Positions 61,646-64,000 of a stretch of 64,000 bases of DNA are shown here, piece by piece. The position numbers were made by a program, and so were the translations under genes. A model generated the notes under the pieces. The model was not told the origin of the DNA. It made no database searches and was given only the letters and a program-made list of their open reading frames with translations. Where the stretch lies: NCBI GenBank assembly GCA_950022655.1, contig OX465583.1, forward strand, positions 31,771,360-31,835,359, read 5' to 3'. Position 1 is the first letter of the stretch. Each line of letters begins with the position of its first letter. This DNA comes from Alentia gelatinosa. Its lineage: Eukaryota > Annelida > Polychaeta > Phyllodocida > Polynoidae.

Positions 61646-62509
61646 TGTTGCCAATTCATACAAGACATGTATCGAAAGGTAATTTCTCTCGTCGGATATG
61701 CATGTATAGAGTGAACTCGAAGGGCTAGCAAGCGAATGTGGTCATTTTCGGATTCTGAAAATGGTAAATATCTTTTATATTGTCTAGAGGATATTTCGAT
61801 CCTTATACAGATGGAAATAACAACGTCTATCTGTGCATTTATTTCCACTAGAATTTGAGGAAAGAATGGGACATTTTTCTTCTTTATTCCAGAGTTACAA
61901 AGTCTTAAGTGACCGTCCCTTTGTTGCAGCCACTCGATCCCGCGATGGCTAACATCTGAGATCCGAGTTGTATCTGGAAGATAGAAAAGTAAGATTTGTA
62001 CTAAAAGTCATATTGTGCTAAAACTCCTATTATTGACTTCCATGTTATTTACTGCATGAATGGAAACGCAAATATGCATTATAAAAATATTGTAACTGCA
62101 TTGATCCTTGTCCTCAATATAGTGTCTCTCTCAAACACTGTACACGCTTGAAATGCATTTTTATACAAACTTGTCATTCTATTATTATTTGAACAACGAT
62201 TCATATTTTGACAAGGGAGAGAAATACTCTACCCAAGTTCACAGAAAACGAAATCAACCGAACACAATATGTTTAATGTATGTTATGTGCCAAAATGGAG
62301 AACAGAATGGAAATTCATGTAGGCCTAATTCACGAATTATTGAGAAAAAAAGACGACGACACTTTCCTTCCACGTTTATTCGAAATACATATATTTTCGA
62401 TTGTTTCCAAATACACCTACTGTATTTTATGAATTCTACATCATATATGATATATGAGCTTTCCAAACAATGTTTGTGCTATTTGCTTTACATTTATAGT
62501 TTTAATATG

Positions 62510-62780
62510 TCCCACTCATGGTCAGCCACAGCCCGCTCATAACTGGCAGGTCTTTTGACACCTTCGCAGGCAGAGTCACAGCGGTCAGCCGGTGACCGAT
62601 CGTGACAGGTCCCCGTCGTGAGCTGCTCGCTGAGCGCCGACCGGGTACGAGCAAGGGGATGCGCGCGCAGACCGCGTCCTGACCGGAAGTGGGGATCAGA
62701 AGTGACCGCGGTCCACGTTTGTTTGTGGAAACTTGGTCGGGGGTCGGGGTGGGGGCTTGGTGTTTGTGGGGGTCCAGTGC
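62510..62780. promoter_or_regulatory. CpG-rich block with an ETS-type site
   Basis: CpG-rich over about 250 bp with ACCGGAAGTG (core 62683-62690), the consensus of ETS/GABP factors that often occurs in TATA-less promoters, and a GCGCGCGC run nearby. No TSS can be placed. Confidence 0.4.
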
Positions 62781-63276
62781 CGTCAAATTGGTAACATATT
62801 TCTGCAACAAAGGCTTTTAGCATCACGTGACCTGGGGGTCTCAGGTCTTGAGGTGACAAGATAGATAGGATACCATGTTTTTGTCTTATGCTGAAGAAAG
62901 TTATAAAGAAGGGTATTTCATAATCGCAATACTTTGATTTCATAATATCTAAAACTGTATATCTTATCCATTCATAAGACTGAGTACGGGATTCTATAGG
63001 AGATTAGGTGGCACGCTTGGGTTAATCCAAAGAGAGTAGAATCCCTTTGGTTAATCTAAGTGACCAGTCTGTTTGGAAAGGGATAAAGGAGGGGAATGGA
63101 GGCAAATGAGAAGTTAAACAGTCTTAAGCAACTATGTTTGCGATCATTATTTTCCAATCCTTTATTCATTCTGGCCATACTAAGTATACATGAATAGCCT
63201 CTGGTTTTAACGTATGGTCAGCACCATTTGAAATCAGATACAATGCATATTACTTTCTGAGAATGTATAGTTAATA

Positions 63277-63535
63277 TGTAACGGTTCATTATACTATGTC
63301 TTAGAAGGAGTAATTAGGGCCGTGCCTTGTGGGTCAGGGGGACTTGACCTCGTTCCCAGCAGGGTGTGGCTGCCGTGATTGACAGGCAGTGGTATCTTAT
63401 CTTAGCCAATCATCTGACCACTCCTCCTGGAGGAGGCGGGGTCTGTGACCAGTGAATATATATGGACGGCATGTGGCCGAGATTAAAGAGTCTTGCAGTA
63501 GTAGCTCTTGAGTTCTCGTCTTCTTTATGATCTGT
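63277..63535 (+). mobile_element. 5' LTR of a third LTR retrotransposon
   Basis: Probable start TGTAACGG at 63277 and end near CTGTTA at 63535. Inside are TTAGCCAATCATC (CCAAT box), ATATATAT (TATA-like, about 63456) and a 3' end ...GAGTTCTCGTCTTCTTTATG similar to the solo LTR at 17.6-18.1 kb. TGGCGATCTTGCCAGGAT at 63541-63558 looks like a primer-binding site. Exact borders are uncertain because the 3' LTR is outside the window. Confidence 0.6.
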
Positions 63536-63591
63536 TAAAGTGGCGATCTTGCCAGGATATTACGTTACCCTACCTACCCACAGATCATAAG

Positions 63592-64000
63592 ATGGCGGAG
63601 CAACGAGAACAGAGAAAGTTGGACCTCGCTGTGATGGAATCCACACGCAGGAGGATCAATGACTTTGTTAAGGGAGTGGCTGTGATCGACGGGAATGAGC
63701 CGGCAGCATTCAGAGACTGGATCGATGGGCTAGATGCGGCTGATAAGGCAATTGATCCAGAGGATACCATTATGATGGACACGGTACAAGGACGGTCTAA
63801 GGGCGCACTAGGTAGGTGCATTATCGAAACAAAGACACTGTTTGCCGAGAGTGAGCCACCTACGGAGTACTCATGGGCTAACCTGAAGCCTGTACTTTTG
63901 AAAGCATTTCTCGGGGCTGAAGAAGTTAAGTTATTAAGACGGAAGGTAGAAAAAGCGCAACAAAGTCCCTGTGAGACTGTCAAAGAGTATGGTGTACGTT
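63592..64000 (+). CDS. gag-like ORF of the LTR retrotransposon, runs off the right edge
   Basis: ATG at 63592, 35 bases after the putative primer-binding site. Open without a stop to position 64000 (136 codons). The peptide has AAFRDWIDGLDAADKAI, a Trp near the start, and LLRRKVEKAQQSPCETVKEYG, which fit the capsid and MHR-like part of gypsy-type Gag. The intact frame suggests a younger copy than the one at 49-53.7 kb. Confidence 0.72.
   Translation, partial: MAEQREQRKLDLAVMESTRRRINDFVKGVAVIDGNEPAAFRDWIDGLDAADKAIDPEDTIMMDTVQGRSKGALGRCIIETKTLFAESEPPTEYSWANLKPVLLKAFLGAEEVKLLRRKVEKAQQSPCETVKEYGVR

Noticed and set aside
61402..61848. 148-residue minus-strand frame in the CpG-rich block
   Set aside because: No domain; GC-rich frames are open in several phases here. 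Kept only as a candidate non-coding exon.

Overview
The window is eukaryotic nuclear DNA, from an animal and most likely a lophotrochozoan such as a mollusc. It has short phase-consistent exons with GT/AG borders inside long AT-rich introns, a nuclear tRNA-Val, tRNA-derived SINEs ending in a GTTTAACGTC/(CAAA)n tail, Penelope-like and Ty3/gypsy retroelements, and many short DNA transposons. The phylum is inferred from repeat style, not from a marker gene. No operons, bacterial genes or CRISPR arrays are present.

Left half (1-33.85 kb, minus strand): one gene fills it. I reconstructed 18 coding exons. Every splice phase is compatible, and they encode about 1,378 residues before the gene leaves the window at the left edge. 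The protein starts at 33830. It has a TPR-like helical repeat region, a low-complexity and acidic linker, a Pro/Gln-rich segment, then five consecutive Cys/His + CCCH zinc-finger units. It ends in the window with the segment that follows the CCCH finger in HELZ proteins. I call it an N-terminal portion of a HELZ/HELZ2-like RNA helicase; the helicase core should lie beyond position 1. The introns hold Penelope-like fragments, SINEs, a solo LTR, several TIR elements and tandem duplications, plus tRNA-Val(AAC) in the 15.5 kb third intron.

Middle (34-48.2 kb): a mosaic of non-autonomous DNA elements, several with readable TIRs and target-site duplications. The centrepiece is a 5.7 kb satellite of 28 head-to-tail units of exactly 202 bp with higher-order structure. 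It is preceded by a 1.17 kb TIR element carrying a 63 bp minisatellite, and followed by a second ~201 bp tandem repeat of different sequence. No gene is supported here.

Right part (48.6-64 kb): a decayed minus-strand Ty3/gypsy element whose integrase is split by a TA-flanked 826 bp element, and an opposite-strand integrase fragment. Next come an inverted partial copy of the minisatellite element, several CpG/GC-rich islands (55 kb, 61 kb, 62.6 kb) that are promoter candidates, and the 5' end (LTR, putative PBS, open gag frame) of another LTR retrotransposon leaving the right edge.
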